Assembly: GCA_027858775.1 (NCBI GenBank)
Contig: JAQICA010000131.1
Span: 1 to 48,022 of the forward strand
Source of the DNA: Salinivirgaceae bacterium
GTDB lineage: Bacteria > Bacteroidota > Bacteroidia > Bacteroidales > Salinivirgaceae
Direction: 5' to 3'
Length of the DNA stretch: 48,022 bases
The position numbers and the translations under genes are program-made. Positions 15,796 to 25,130 of the stretch are shown here, one piece after another. The first letter of the stretch is position 1. Each line of letters starts with the position of its first letter. The notes beneath the pieces were generated by a model. The model saw nothing but the letters and a program-made list of their open reading frames with translations, was not told the DNA's origin and searched no databases.

Positions 15796-18387
15796 ATGAA
15801 AAAATTAGTGTTGGCCATATTACTTTTAAGCAATTTATCTGCTATTTCGCAAGTTTCAGCGTACCTCAACAGAAAAATTAACCAACAGGGCGATGAACCT
15901 GTTGCGGTAATTGTAATTCTGAAACAGCAATGGAATACCGACTCGGCAATAACCGCCATGAAAGTCCAAAAGCTAACTGCCGACAAACGATTGAAAACGA
16001 CCATTTCGGAAGTTCGAAAATTTACGACCAAACATCAAAAAGCGTTACTGCAAACCGTAACGCACATGCGAAATCAAAATACCATAACGAACATTCAACC
16101 GTTTTGGGCTGCCAACATCGTGGCAATGGAGGCCGATGCCGAAGCTATATTTCAATTGGCACAGCATCCCGACGTAGATCAAATAGTGTACGACGAACCG
16201 GCATACGCCATTTACCCGCAACCTGGAACAGAGTCGGGAGATATCGCAAAAGAAGATGGTGTGCTTCAAGGAATTGAAACAATAAATGCCCCGGCGCTTT
16301 GGCGGCTAGGCTACACAGGTAAGGGCCGACTGGCATTTGGTGTTGACACCGGAATATTTCCCGATCACCCGGCTTTTGGCAACCGCTTTTTGGGCAATTA
16401 CCTGCCTTTATCGCAATGCTGGTTTGGCTACAATAATAGTTGGCCATTCGACATTACTGACCACGGCACACACACCATGGGAACCATTCTCGGGTTTAAA
16501 TCGGAAATGAACGACACTATTGGTGTGGCATTTAACGCACGTTTTATTGCTTCCGATCCCATCGTTGGGAATTTGAGTGAGCTACGCACACGCTCAGAGC
16601 TTATGGAATCGTTCCAATGGGCACTCAACCCCGATGGCGACGCTACAACCGTTTCTGATGTTCCCGATGTAATCAATAATTCGTGGGGATTATCGAATTC
16701 CGACAATCCCGACAATTGCGATTTACCGTCTACACTTGTGCTCAACACTGTGAATACGGCTGGCATTGCCGTAGTTTTCTCGGCAGGCAACGACGGTCCC
16801 GGAGCAGGTACCGTAGGAGAACCGGCTCACATTGCCCGCTCTACAACAAATGTATTTAGCGTTGGAGCTCTTAGTGCAAGCAATTTAAGCATTGCAGGCT
16901 TTTCTAGTCGTGGCCCTACAAACTGCTACAGTGGAACCGACACTTCATTACGAATAAAGCCCGAAGTTTCGGCACCCGGCGTTAGCGTATACTCTGCCGA
17001 AGGAGCATCGGGTTGGGGATACATGAGCGGCACATCCATGGCCGCCCCGCACGTAGCCGGAGCGGTGTTGCTACTCAAAGAGGCCTTTCCGCAAGTTGCA
17101 GGCGATGAAATTCTCCTTGCACTCTACAATACAGCCATCGACCTTGGCGAAGCAGGCGAAGACAATGTGTTTGGCAATGGATTAATTGATGTAGAAGCGG
17201 CTTACTATTATCTGGCCGACACGCACACGCCTGTACCGCCAGAAACTTCTAACGACAACGTCTACACAAATGTTTTTCGCCACGATTATTTCGGCCCGCA
17301 AAGTAGTTATCAAATAGGTGTAGATTTGTATAGCCAAAATGGCACCGACTTTTCGATTACCGATATTTTGCTTTTCGATGGTGAACAACCTGTTCCGGTT
17401 ACAATTACAACCATCGATTCTACTACATTTACACGATTATTAATTACAATTGATGCAGCTTCGTTAAATGAAGCAACGCAACCCCACCACATACTTAAAG
17501 GTCGCGTGCAAACCGACATAGCCAACGAGGATACAACCGACAATCAATTCTGGATTCGTATTTTTCATCCGGAAACTGAAAACATGCCTTTTACCGAAAC
17601 ATTTGAATCGGGAATACACGATTTTTCGGGAAGCAAAGTAGTGGCAGAAAACCCCGACAACCTCATTGGTTGGCGCCTCGATACCATCAGTGGGTTTTCG
17701 AATAATCGCTATGCGGCGCGTATGCTTTTTATAAAATACAACCGTAGAGAAACTGAGCGCGATTACCTGCATTTACCTCCGGTAACTATAGACGAAAGTG
17801 AAAACCCAAAACTATCGTTTAGCTATGCTTATGCAAAAAGAGCGTACAGTGTTTTTAAAGATTCGCTACTGGTACGGGCGCACTACGGCGAAAATTATGA
17901 AAATACCGATACGCTATACCTAAACTATGGCGCCGATATGGCTACGCTGGACGCCAATCAAGGCGTAAGTATCTTTGTACCATGGTCGCACCAGCAATGG
18001 AAAGACACCACCATTTCGCTTGCTCACTTACAAGAATATGGCACAGTGAAAATTACGTTTACAGCCATTAACGATAATGGAAATAATCTGTTTATCGATA
18101 ATATTGCCATCCATGAAAATGACTCACCTTTGGCAGATAAAAACATGCAGAACAAGCATTCCCGGGTTACTATTTATCCAAATCCGGTATCGCATGAATT
18201 ACAAATTGGTAATTTATCAAACCAAAGCACCATCAGACTAACCGATTTTAGCGGTCGAATGATATGGGAAAAGCAGACAAGACAGCAGCGCGAAACCATA
18301 AATATGGTTAATTACAAACCGGGAGTTTATCTTATTCAAATTATTGGTCAGGGACAAATCACAACAAAAAAAATTATTAAGCATTGA
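15796..18387 (+). CDS. T9SS-secreted subtilisin-like (S8) serine protease
   Basis: 863 residues from ATG 15796, which opens a signal peptide (MKKLVLAILLLSNLSAISQ). About residues 35-135 form an inhibitor I9-like prodomain (PVAVIVILKQQWN, ending HPDVDQIVYDEP). The catalytic domain has Asp184 (FGVDTGIFPDHP), His223 (DHGTHTMGTI), oxyanion Asn332 (SAGNDGPG) and nucleophile Ser414 (SGTSMAAPHVAGAV), all intact. A C-terminal beta-sandwich region (about 480-780) and a type A T9SS sorting domain (YPNPVSHELQIG to TTKKIIKH) follow. It is therefore predicted to be an active extracellular protease, exported by T9SS and activated by prodomain removal. The next gene starts inside its stop codon, so it leads a coupled operon. 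Confidence 0.92.
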   Translation: MKKLVLAILLLSNLSAISQVSAYLNRKINQQGDEPVAVIVILKQQWNTDSAITAMKVQKLTADKRLKTTISEVRKFTTKHQKALLQTVTHMRNQNTITNIQPFWAANIVAMEADAEAIFQLAQHPDVDQIVYDEPAYAIYPQPGTESGDIAKEDGVLQGIETINAPALWRLGYTGKGRLAFGVDTGIFPDHPAFGNRFLGNYLPLSQCWFGYNNSWPFDITDHGTHTMGTILGFKSEMNDTIGVAFNARFIASDPIVGNLSELRTRSELMESFQWALNPDGDATTVSDVPDVINNSWGLSNSDNPDNCDLPSTLVLNTVNTAGIAVVFSAGNDGPGAGTVGEPAHIARSTTNVFSVGALSASNLSIAGFSSRGPTNCYSGTDTSLRIKPEVSAPGVSVYSAEGASGWGYMSGTSMAAPHVAGAVLLLKEAFPQVAGDEILLALYNTAIDLGEAGEDNVFGNGLIDVEAAYYYLADTHTPVPPETSNDNVYTNVFRHDYFGPQSSYQIGVDLYSQNGTDFSITDILLFDGEQPVPVTITTIDSTTFTRLLITIDAASLNEATQPHHILKGRVQTDIANEDTTDNQFWIRIFHPETENMPFTETFESGIHDFSGSKVVAENPDNLIGWRLDTISGFSNNRYAARMLFIKYNRRETERDYLHLPPVTIDESENPKLSFSYAYAKRAYSVFKDSLLVRAHYGENYENTDTLYLNYGADMATLDANQGVSIFVPWSHQQWKDTTISLAHLQEYGTVKITFTAINDNGNNLFIDNIAIHENDSPLADKNMQNKHSRVTIYPNPVSHELQIGNLSNQSTIRLTDFSGRMIWEKQTRQQRETINMVNYKPGVYLIQIIGQGQITTKKIIKH

Positions 18388-19586
18388 TTCAAAAAGGGAG
18401 AAATTTCGTAATAGTTATGGTTTTGGCACTGGTTTCTACTGCTTGCAGCGATTATTTTTATCCTATAAGCAGTAGAAATTTTGCGCATACCTACAACCCT
18501 GGGCTTACCGATATTCACCCGACAATACTACTACACCGTGTACAAACAGATTCATCAGAATTATTTATTCGCATTCCCGTTTCCGACCTGGCGTTTCCTG
18601 AATTCAAGCGACGCGACGACATGGTAGCGGGCATTGAAGTAAAGTACTTCGTAGTCGATTCGGCAAATGCGCCAACATTTCGCGACAGCGGATCTGTGGT
18701 CTTTCACCGGCAATCCCGACCGGCAACCAATCAAATCCAATTCCGAACCGGTTTTCGTCACCATCCCGATAGTGTTCGTTTTGTAGAAGTTTACATAAAA
18801 GACATTATTTCCGGCGCCGAAACCTCCGAAGTACTACACATTCATCCCGATGCATCGAACAATTCGCAGCGTTACTATTCATACTATTCCAATCCGGATT
18901 ACCCATTCACACGAAATTTTATCACTGTTGGCGATTCTACACAAATAAGCACCAGCAACGCAACAGATAGTTTATGGGTCTATCATCTTACACCCAATAA
19001 AAACGACACAGCAAGCTACGACAGCGTGTTAAAAATAGCAACAAACAGCTTTTTTACGACCAAAAAAACTGGATCATACGTCATCAATTCCACAGCAACT
19101 ACTGATGGGGGATTGCGTTTTGTATCAGGCGACGAACATTTTCCTGCCATTCGCACAGCTGAAACTATGGTACACCCCATACGAATGCTTACCAATGCCG
19201 AAGAGTGGGAAAAATTACTTACTTACCGTCCAAAAATTGCAGTCGACACATTTTGGTTAGTGGCTGCTGCCAATACTGAAGAGGCACGACTTCAGATTCA
19301 AGTGTTTTACAATCGGCTGCAATTGGCCAATCTGAAGTTTAGCAGTCATCGCCAGGGATGGAAAACCCATGCAGGTAAGATACTAACCGTAGCCGGTTTG
19401 CCCGATGAAGTGCAATATACCAACAAGGGCGAAGTTTGGTATTATTTTATTAAAAAAAACAGCAAATTGCAGGTGCCATTTCGAATAAATTACACAACCA
19501 GTGAGTTGGAATTGCTTCGCAGCGATTCGCTTTTCAATGGATTTATGACCCGCAAAATTAATCGATGGAGAAGAGGAAAATTTTAA
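18384..19586 (+). CDS. GWxTD-domain lipoprotein
   Basis: 400 residues with a TTG start at 18384 that overlaps the protease stop (TTGA, 4 bp). The next ATG (18417) would cut the signal peptide, while the TTG gives a complete lipoprotein signal (FVIVMVLALVSTAC, lipidated Cys21), so TTG is preferred. The C-terminal part carries the GWxTD signature: GWKTHAGKILTVAGLPDEVQ, preceded by the long EEARLQIQVFYNRLQLAN helix and ending near WRRGKF. GWxTD domains are of unknown function and occur in exported proteins of this phylum. Translational coupling to the protease suggests a shared role at the cell envelope (inference). Confidence 0.82.
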   Translation: MIQKGRNFVIVMVLALVSTACSDYFYPISSRNFAHTYNPGLTDIHPTILLHRVQTDSSELFIRIPVSDLAFPEFKRRDDMVAGIEVKYFVVDSANAPTFRDSGSVVFHRQSRPATNQIQFRTGFRHHPDSVRFVEVYIKDIISGAETSEVLHIHPDASNNSQRYYSYYSNPDYPFTRNFITVGDSTQISTSNATDSLWVYHLTPNKNDTASYDSVLKIATNSFFTTKKTGSYVINSTATTDGGLRFVSGDEHFPAIRTAETMVHPIRMLTNAEEWEKLLTYRPKIAVDTFWLVAAANTEEARLQIQVFYNRLQLANLKFSSHRQGWKTHAGKILTVAGLPDEVQYTNKGEVWYYFIKKNSKLQVPFRINYTTSELELLRSDSLFNGFMTRKINRWRRGKF

Positions 19587-19602
19587 TATTCAAATACATA
19601 CA

Positions 19603-20343
19603 ATGGAACAAAAAAACGATTTTATTTTCGGCATACGTGCCGTAGAAGAAGCGCTAAAAAGCGGCCAACATTGCGATAAAATTTTGTTGAGAAAAGGAAT
19701 GGGTGGCGACACCATCGGTGGCATCAAAGAATTGATGCGCATTCATAAAATACCTTTGCAAGAGGTTCCCGATGCCAAACTCAACAGAATTACCGGTAAA
19801 AATCATCAGGGAATAATTGCCCTCATGTCGCCAATCCCCTTCCATCAGGCAGAAGATGTACTGATGAATGTTTATGACAGTGGTAAAGATCCATTTTTCT
19901 TACTACTCGACGAAGTAACCGACATCAGAAACTTTGGTGCCATTGTACGTACAGCAGAATGTGCGGGTGTACATGGAATTATTATTCCACAAAAAGGCTC
20001 GGCGCGTATTGGCGGCGACGCAGTAAAAACATCGTCGGGTGCACTGTTCAACATCCCAATTTGCAAAACCAACAACATGAAAAAAACACTTTCGTACTTG
20101 AAAGATAGCGGATTAAAAACAGTTGCAGCAACAGAAAAAGCAGAGAAGCACTACTTTAAGTGCGATATGTCTGGTCCTGTAGTATTAATTATGGGAGCAG
20201 AAGACGTGGGAATTAGCAAAAACATTCTCGAAATGGTCGATGTGCAGGCCGCACTACCCATCAACGGAAAAATAGAATCGCTGAACGTGTCTAATGCCGC
20301 AGCGGTAATGATGTACGAAATTGTCAGACAACGAAGTGAATAG
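19603..20343 (+). CDS. rlmB: 23S rRNA (guanosine-2'-O-)-methyltransferase RlmB
   Basis: 246 residues, normal for the SpoU/TrmH family. The N-terminal substrate-binding domain (residues 7-80, FIFGIRAVEEAL) is followed by the knotted SPOUT domain with all three motifs: motif 1 DEVTDIRNFGAIVRTAE (103-119), motif 2 LIMGAEDVGIS (195-205), and motif 3 LPINGKIESLNVSNAAAVMMYE (218-239). These make the SAM-binding trefoil knot and position the catalytic Arg116 and Asn229/Ser226 region. RlmB 2'-O-methylates G2251 (E. coli numbering) of 23S rRNA; a close paralogue acting on another site cannot be excluded. 16 bp follow the GWxTD gene, and the next gene overlaps its stop by 1 bp. Confidence 0.9.
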   Translation: MEQKNDFIFGIRAVEEALKSGQHCDKILLRKGMGGDTIGGIKELMRIHKIPLQEVPDAKLNRITGKNHQGIIALMSPIPFHQAEDVLMNVYDSGKDPFFLLLDEVTDIRNFGAIVRTAECAGVHGIIIPQKGSARIGGDAVKTSSGALFNIPICKTNNMKKTLSYLKDSGLKTVAATEKAEKHYFKCDMSGPVVLIMGAEDVGISKNILEMVDVQAALPINGKIESLNVSNAAAVMMYEIVRQRSE

Positions 20344-23300
20344 TGTCGAAAACGTCCGGTAAAATATTCATCATACTGATACTGTTAATTGTGCCGAACA
20401 TAACTTGTTGGGCACAGTTTTACAATGGCCACCGTATGACCTTCGGCAAGAACAGAGTTCAGTTTGATGATTTTTACTGGCAACACTACGACTTTGGTCA
20501 GTTTAAAACGTACTACAACACTGGTGGCGACAAAACGGCCCGGTACGTTGGGCTCAGGGCACGCTCCATCATTACCGAAATGGAATACCGGCTCGATTTT
20601 CAGTTACCCGATTTAATCAACTTTATTGTTTACAACGACCTTTTAGACTTCCGGCAAAGCAATATTGGGCTTGTAAGTGGAAACGACGAGTACAACATAG
20701 GCGGTGTAACAGCTATTGCCAATAATAAAATTCTGGTATATAACCGCGGATCGCATTCACACATCGACCAACAGTTACGTCAGGCAATTGCAGAAATCAT
20801 TATCAATCGCATTTTGGTTGGCAACAGCTTATCGGACAGGCTCACAAGCTCCTCACTCTCCTCCTACCCCGAATGGTTTGTGGGCGGCTTGGTGTACTAC
20901 TACGGAAAGGAATTTGATGCATCGGTTCAACAAAAAATTAAAGACGGGCTTACACATGGAAAATACGCCAAGCTGCACTGGCTAAACGAAGAGGATGCTA
21001 AACTGGCGGGATTATCGTTTTGGACCTTTATTGCCATCAACTATGGCGAAGAAGCACTAACCGATATTATGTACATGTCGCGCATGACACGAAACATCAG
21101 CAATGCATTCTTATTCATTACAGGTATTCCATTTAAAAACCTCGTTAGAGAATGGGTACAATACACTAACTACAGGTTATCTCAGGAAGAAAAGAGCACC
21201 ACTCCCCTACCAGCCAACAAACTCGAAACGAAAAACAGAAAAAAGGTAACCTATCAGAACTTGGTTTTTTCGCAAAACAGAGAATTTGCAGCATGGAACA
21301 CCAACGACCAGGGGAAAGTAAAAATCTATGTGAAAAACCAAAAAACGGGGAAAAGAAAAAAAGTTTTCACCTGCGGAAATCGATTACCGCAAATTACCGA
21401 TTACCAATACCCTATTTTACAATGGCATCCGCAACTTCAACTACTTACGTGGATATACGAAAATGAACAAACCATAAAACTGGCATTTTTCGACACAGAA
21501 ACAAACGAAATAACCGAACGAAATATCCCGTATGTAAACCGCATTTTAGATTATGATTTTAATCCCGAAGTATCAGAAATAGTTTTTTCAGCTGTAAAAC
21601 AAGGTCAAACCGACCTGTTTCTGCTTAATTTGGCCTCGAACAACCAAACGCAACTAAGCGATGACCTACCGGACGATATTAATCCACGCTTCACCAAAAC
21701 CAGCAACATTGTATTCAGCAGCAACCGCTCCACCACAAACCCAGACACATTGCAAAGCGAGTTCAATATTTTTCAAACCGGAAAAGCAGCCTACGCTCCC
21801 GTTTCCATTGTCCAAAATCGCGGCAATCAGACCCAACCGCAGCCCTACAAAAAAGGCGAATACCTATACTTAACCGACCAAAGCGGAATCAGCAACCGCT
21901 TTTATGCAAAGTACGACAGCTCCATCATAAATATCGACACAACTGTTCATTATCGATTTTTCAGCAATACAAAACCCCTTACAAACCTAAATTACGGAGT
22001 AAACAGCCACCAATTGGCTATGGACAAAAGGCATACCTTCGATATTCAATTTAAAAACCACCACTACCAATTTTTTAATACACCCGTTAACACCCAAAAA
22101 TCTATTCCGGCACCAGGGCTCACCGAACAACGGGCTTTTTACGATGTACGAAGAAAGTTTTACAATACGCAACTGGAAAAGCTTGAAGAGCAGCAGCAAA
22201 GTAACGATAGTTTAATAAACATCAATAACTACATATTTGAGTTTGAGAAGCGCCGGGCAAAAAAGGAACACCGATGGCCGCCAATTGAGGCCGACAGCCT
22301 TTGGGTACTCAAACGTAAACTTTATGCTACCACTTTTTACACAAACTTTATGGTAAACCAGGTAGACTTTAGTCAGCTAAACCAAAGCTACCAAGTATAC
22401 ACGGGCGGAGCAGTATTTTTCAATCCGGGATTCAATGTATTGACTAAATTCGGAGCAGCCGATTTATTTGAAGACTACAAACTTACTGCGGGCGTTCGGT
22501 TAGCGGCAAACTTTACAGGAAATGAATACCTTATTAGCCTTGAGAATGTAAAGTCGCGTCTCGATAAACAACTGATTTTACACCGAATGGGAACCGAAGA
22601 AATTACCGAATCGGAGAACCTGATTCGCTCCTATTCGCATCAGGCAATGCTGGTTTTCAAATATCCGTTTACCCAGGTAGCCTCGGCACGGTTTACAGCC
22701 AAAACACGTGTCGACCAAATTGTATATCCGGCCATTGACAATGCAACCCTCAATCAACCCGATGAATACAGGTTGTGGGCAGGCACACTGTGGGAACTGG
22801 TGTTTGACAACACCACATCGCCAGCCATAAATTTGTATCGTGGTACACGCGCAAAACTATTTTTTGAGCATTACACACAACTCGAGCGAAAAACCAAGAA
22901 TCACCTCTTTGTGCTGGGAACCGACGTCAGGCATTACATCAAAATACATCGTCAACTTATCTGGGCCAATCGTTTTGCCGCATCCACATCGTTTGGCAAT
23001 GCCCTGCTAATTTATTACCTTGGCGGTGTAGATAACTGGATGACAACCGGCCAGGGCTATTTCGATCAATCGATACCCGTAGACAAATCGAAAAACTGGG
23101 CATTTCAGACCGTAGGCACAAACATGCGTGGGTTTCAGCAAAATGTGCGAAACGGCAATAGCTTTGCAGTAATCAACTCCGAAATACGGTGGCCAATTAT
23201 CAAATACATCGTTAATCGACCACTCAACATCAGCATACTCGACCATTTTATGGTTATAGGCTTTTTCGATGTCGGTAGTGCCTGGTATGGTTGGGACATA

Positions 23301-23516
23301 ACAGACAAGGACAACTTTTACCGATACGATTATATAGAAAACGGGCCGGTAAGCGTGCGCATCGACAAACAGCGCGATCCGCTGGTAGCCGGCTATGGAT
23401 TTGGAGCACGAACCCGATTCTTCGGGTACTACTTCAGACTCGATTGGGCCTGGGGAATTGAAAACATGCAGGTTCTCGACCGAATGTTCTATTTATCAAT
23501 AAATTTAGACTTTTAA
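20343..23516 (+). CDS. Large exported protein: propeller repeats plus Omp85-like barrel
   Basis: 1057 residues. A GTG start at 20343 overlaps the rlmB stop (TAGTG) and opens a signal peptide (IFIILILLIVPNITCWAQ). About residues 30-260 resemble the gluzincin MA-like modules of related proteins but lack the HExxH metal motif (HSHIDQQLRQAIAEIIINRI stands in its place). About 300-560 contains TolB/PD40-like propeller blades (FSQNREFAAWNTNDQGKVKIY, VFSAVKQGQTDLFLLNL, NIVFSSNRSTTNPD). A charged linker follows and then about 350 residues of surface-antigen D15-like barrel ending in YLSINLDF. The design predicts an outer-membrane barrel with a periplasmic or surface propeller. Role unknown; a transport, secretion or assembly factor is possible. 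Confidence 0.72.
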   Translation: MSKTSGKIFIILILLIVPNITCWAQFYNGHRMTFGKNRVQFDDFYWQHYDFGQFKTYYNTGGDKTARYVGLRARSIITEMEYRLDFQLPDLINFIVYNDLLDFRQSNIGLVSGNDEYNIGGVTAIANNKILVYNRGSHSHIDQQLRQAIAEIIINRILVGNSLSDRLTSSSLSSYPEWFVGGLVYYYGKEFDASVQQKIKDGLTHGKYAKLHWLNEEDAKLAGLSFWTFIAINYGEEALTDIMYMSRMTRNISNAFLFITGIPFKNLVREWVQYTNYRLSQEEKSTTPLPANKLETKNRKKVTYQNLVFSQNREFAAWNTNDQGKVKIYVKNQKTGKRKKVFTCGNRLPQITDYQYPILQWHPQLQLLTWIYENEQTIKLAFFDTETNEITERNIPYVNRILDYDFNPEVSEIVFSAVKQGQTDLFLLNLASNNQTQLSDDLPDDINPRFTKTSNIVFSSNRSTTNPDTLQSEFNIFQTGKAAYAPVSIVQNRGNQTQPQPYKKGEYLYLTDQSGISNRFYAKYDSSIINIDTTVHYRFFSNTKPLTNLNYGVNSHQLAMDKRHTFDIQFKNHHYQFFNTPVNTQKSIPAPGLTEQRAFYDVRRKFYNTQLEKLEEQQQSNDSLININNYIFEFEKRRAKKEHRWPPIEADSLWVLKRKLYATTFYTNFMVNQVDFSQLNQSYQVYTGGAVFFNPGFNVLTKFGAADLFEDYKLTAGVRLAANFTGNEYLISLENVKSRLDKQLILHRMGTEEITESENLIRSYSHQAMLVFKYPFTQVASARFTAKTRVDQIVYPAIDNATLNQPDEYRLWAGTLWELVFDNTTSPAINLYRGTRAKLFFEHYTQLERKTKNHLFVLGTDVRHYIKIHRQLIWANRFAASTSFGNALLIYYLGGVDNWMTTGQGYFDQSIPVDKSKNWAFQTVGTNMRGFQQNVRNGNSFAVINSEIRWPIIKYIVNRPLNISILDHFMVIGFFDVGSAWYGWDITDKDNFYRYDYIENGPVSVRIDKQRDPLVAGYGFGARTRFFGYYFRLDWAWGIENMQVLDRMFYLSINLDF

Positions 23517-23520
23517 TTCA

Positions 23521-23886
23521 ATGCGCATGAACGAAATCATTATTCTCATTTTCATTGGTTTGCTTGCCGGATTCGTGGGTGGCATGATGGGCGTAGGTGG
23601 CGGCGTAGTAGTAATTCCCGCACTGGTGTTTATTTTAGGATTTACCCAACACGAAGCACAGGGAACCGCTCAACTCTTCATGCTTCCGCCCATTGGAATT
23701 TTCGCAGTTTGGAATTACTACAAAGCAGACTATGTTAATGTGAAATACGGATTGATACTTGCAGCTGCATTTGTAATTGGTGCATATGTGGGCAGTATTA
23801 TTTCGGTAGAGTTACCCGATAAAATATTAAAAAAATTATTCGGATTTATGTTACTTTATGCCGCTTACCGAATGTTGTTCAAATAA
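23521..23886 (+). CDS. Half-length TauE/SafE-type membrane protein
   Basis: 121 residues, about half of the usual 240-260-residue TauE/SafE family. It contains one repeat of the family: the glycine-rich first helix GLLAGFVGGMMGVGGGVVVIPAL, then TQHEAQGTAQLFMLP, and two or three further hydrophobic segments ending LLYAAYRMLFK. Full-length homologues export sulfite or organosulfonates; single-repeat forms are known and probably dimerise. The start at 23521 is 4 bp after the stop of the preceding gene; a second ATG at 23527 is equally usable. The sequence ends cleanly with TAA and shows no sign of a lost second half downstream. Confidence 0.8.
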   Translation: MRMNEIIILIFIGLLAGFVGGMMGVGGGVVVIPALVFILGFTQHEAQGTAQLFMLPPIGIFAVWNYYKADYVNVKYGLILAAAFVIGAYVGSIISVELPDKILKKLFGFMLLYAAYRMLFK

Positions 23887-23952
23887 TTATAAACAACAGG
23901 TGGAATGAACAAGGAAGTCATAAACGCAATAGCCCACAAATAGTAAATTATC

Positions 23953-25119
23953 ATGAATATAGAACAAACCATTGAAGAACATATAAACCAGATTCGGGAG
24001 TATTACCACCATTTACACGCAAACCCCGAAATTTCATTTCAGGAACAAAAAACTGCTGCATACATTTACACTCAGCTTTCTGCCATGGGCATGGAAGTAC
24101 ATCAGCTTCCGCAAAATGCGATAATTGGAGTTCTACCGGGCAATTCGCACAAAAAGTCCGTTGGCTTGCGTGCCGAATTAGATGCACTCCCCATTACCGA
24201 AGCCACAGGTATGCCATTTGCCTCCAAAAACGCCGGAGTAATGCATGCATGCGGACACGATTTGCACATGACCATTGCACTTGGTTTGGCTCTTATTTTA
24301 TCAAAGAAAGACCGCTCCCAAATTGGCGACATTGTATTTGTATTTCAACATGCCGAAGAAAAAATACCCGGAGGCGCAGGCGATGTTCTTAAATCGTCGT
24401 TTTTTCAATCGCACAAACCGAATGTAATGCTTGCACTACATAGTTTCCCCGACTTAAAAGCAGGTGAAATTGGTTTGCGCGGTGGCTCCTACATGGCTTC
24501 CGGCGACGAAATAGACATAATAATTAATGGTCCGGGCGGACATGCAGCACTACCACACAAAACCATCGATACCGTGCTTGTGGCGTCACACGTAATTGTA
24601 GGTTTGCAACAAATATGCTCCCGGTTTATTCCTACGCACATTCCGGCCGTACTCACGTTCGGAAACATCGAGGCAAACAGTGTCATGAACATTATCCCCA
24701 AGAGGGTAAAAATAGAAGGAACCTTCCGTATTATGAATGAAGAGTGGCGTAGTAAATCGCTCCAACAAATAAAAAAACTTGCAAAAGGAATAGCCGAAAG
24801 TGCCGGAGCCCAATGTACGGGAGAAATACGAAATGGATATCCGTCTATTTTCAATAACCCGGAAATTACCCGGCAAGCCACAGATGCTCTAAAAGAAATA
24901 TTCGCAGCAAAACATATTCATGAACTTCCTCTGCGCATGACAACTGACGATTTTGGGTATTACGCACAAACAATACCGTCACTCTATTTCCGTTTAGGAG
25001 TAGCCAAAACCAACGGAGAGTGTGCAGGCCTGCACACCCCGGAATTTATGCCTGAGTTCAGTGCAGTTTCAACCGGCATTCAATCGCTTTACACCATTAT
25101 AAATAAACTAACCGAATAA
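23953..25119 (+). CDS. M20-family amidohydrolase (aminoacylase/carboxypeptidase type)
   Basis: 388 residues, standard. The M20D pattern is complete: LHANPEISFQE (22-31), GLRAELDALPI (71-81), HACGHDLHM with metal ligands Cys100 and His102, and FQHAEEKIPGGA with catalytic/metal Glu135-Glu136. The lid domain follows (GPGGHAALPHKTIDTV), then TTDDFGYYAQ near the end carrying the last metal-ligand region. The enzymes are cytoplasmic, bind two divalent metals, and hydrolyse N-acyl amino acids, hippurate or similar amides. The exact substrate cannot be told. It lies 66 bp after the TauE gene and 11 bp before dgt on the same strand. No signal peptide. Confidence 0.9.
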   Translation: MNIEQTIEEHINQIREYYHHLHANPEISFQEQKTAAYIYTQLSAMGMEVHQLPQNAIIGVLPGNSHKKSVGLRAELDALPITEATGMPFASKNAGVMHACGHDLHMTIALGLALILSKKDRSQIGDIVFVFQHAEEKIPGGAGDVLKSSFFQSHKPNVMLALHSFPDLKAGEIGLRGGSYMASGDEIDIIINGPGGHAALPHKTIDTVLVASHVIVGLQQICSRFIPTHIPAVLTFGNIEANSVMNIIPKRVKIEGTFRIMNEEWRSKSLQQIKKLAKGIAESAGAQCTGEIRNGYPSIFNNPEITRQATDALKEIFAAKHIHELPLRMTTDDFGYYAQTIPSLYFRLGVAKTNGECAGLHTPEFMPEFSAVSTGIQSLYTIINKLTE

Positions 25120-25130
25120 ACCCTATTCAA

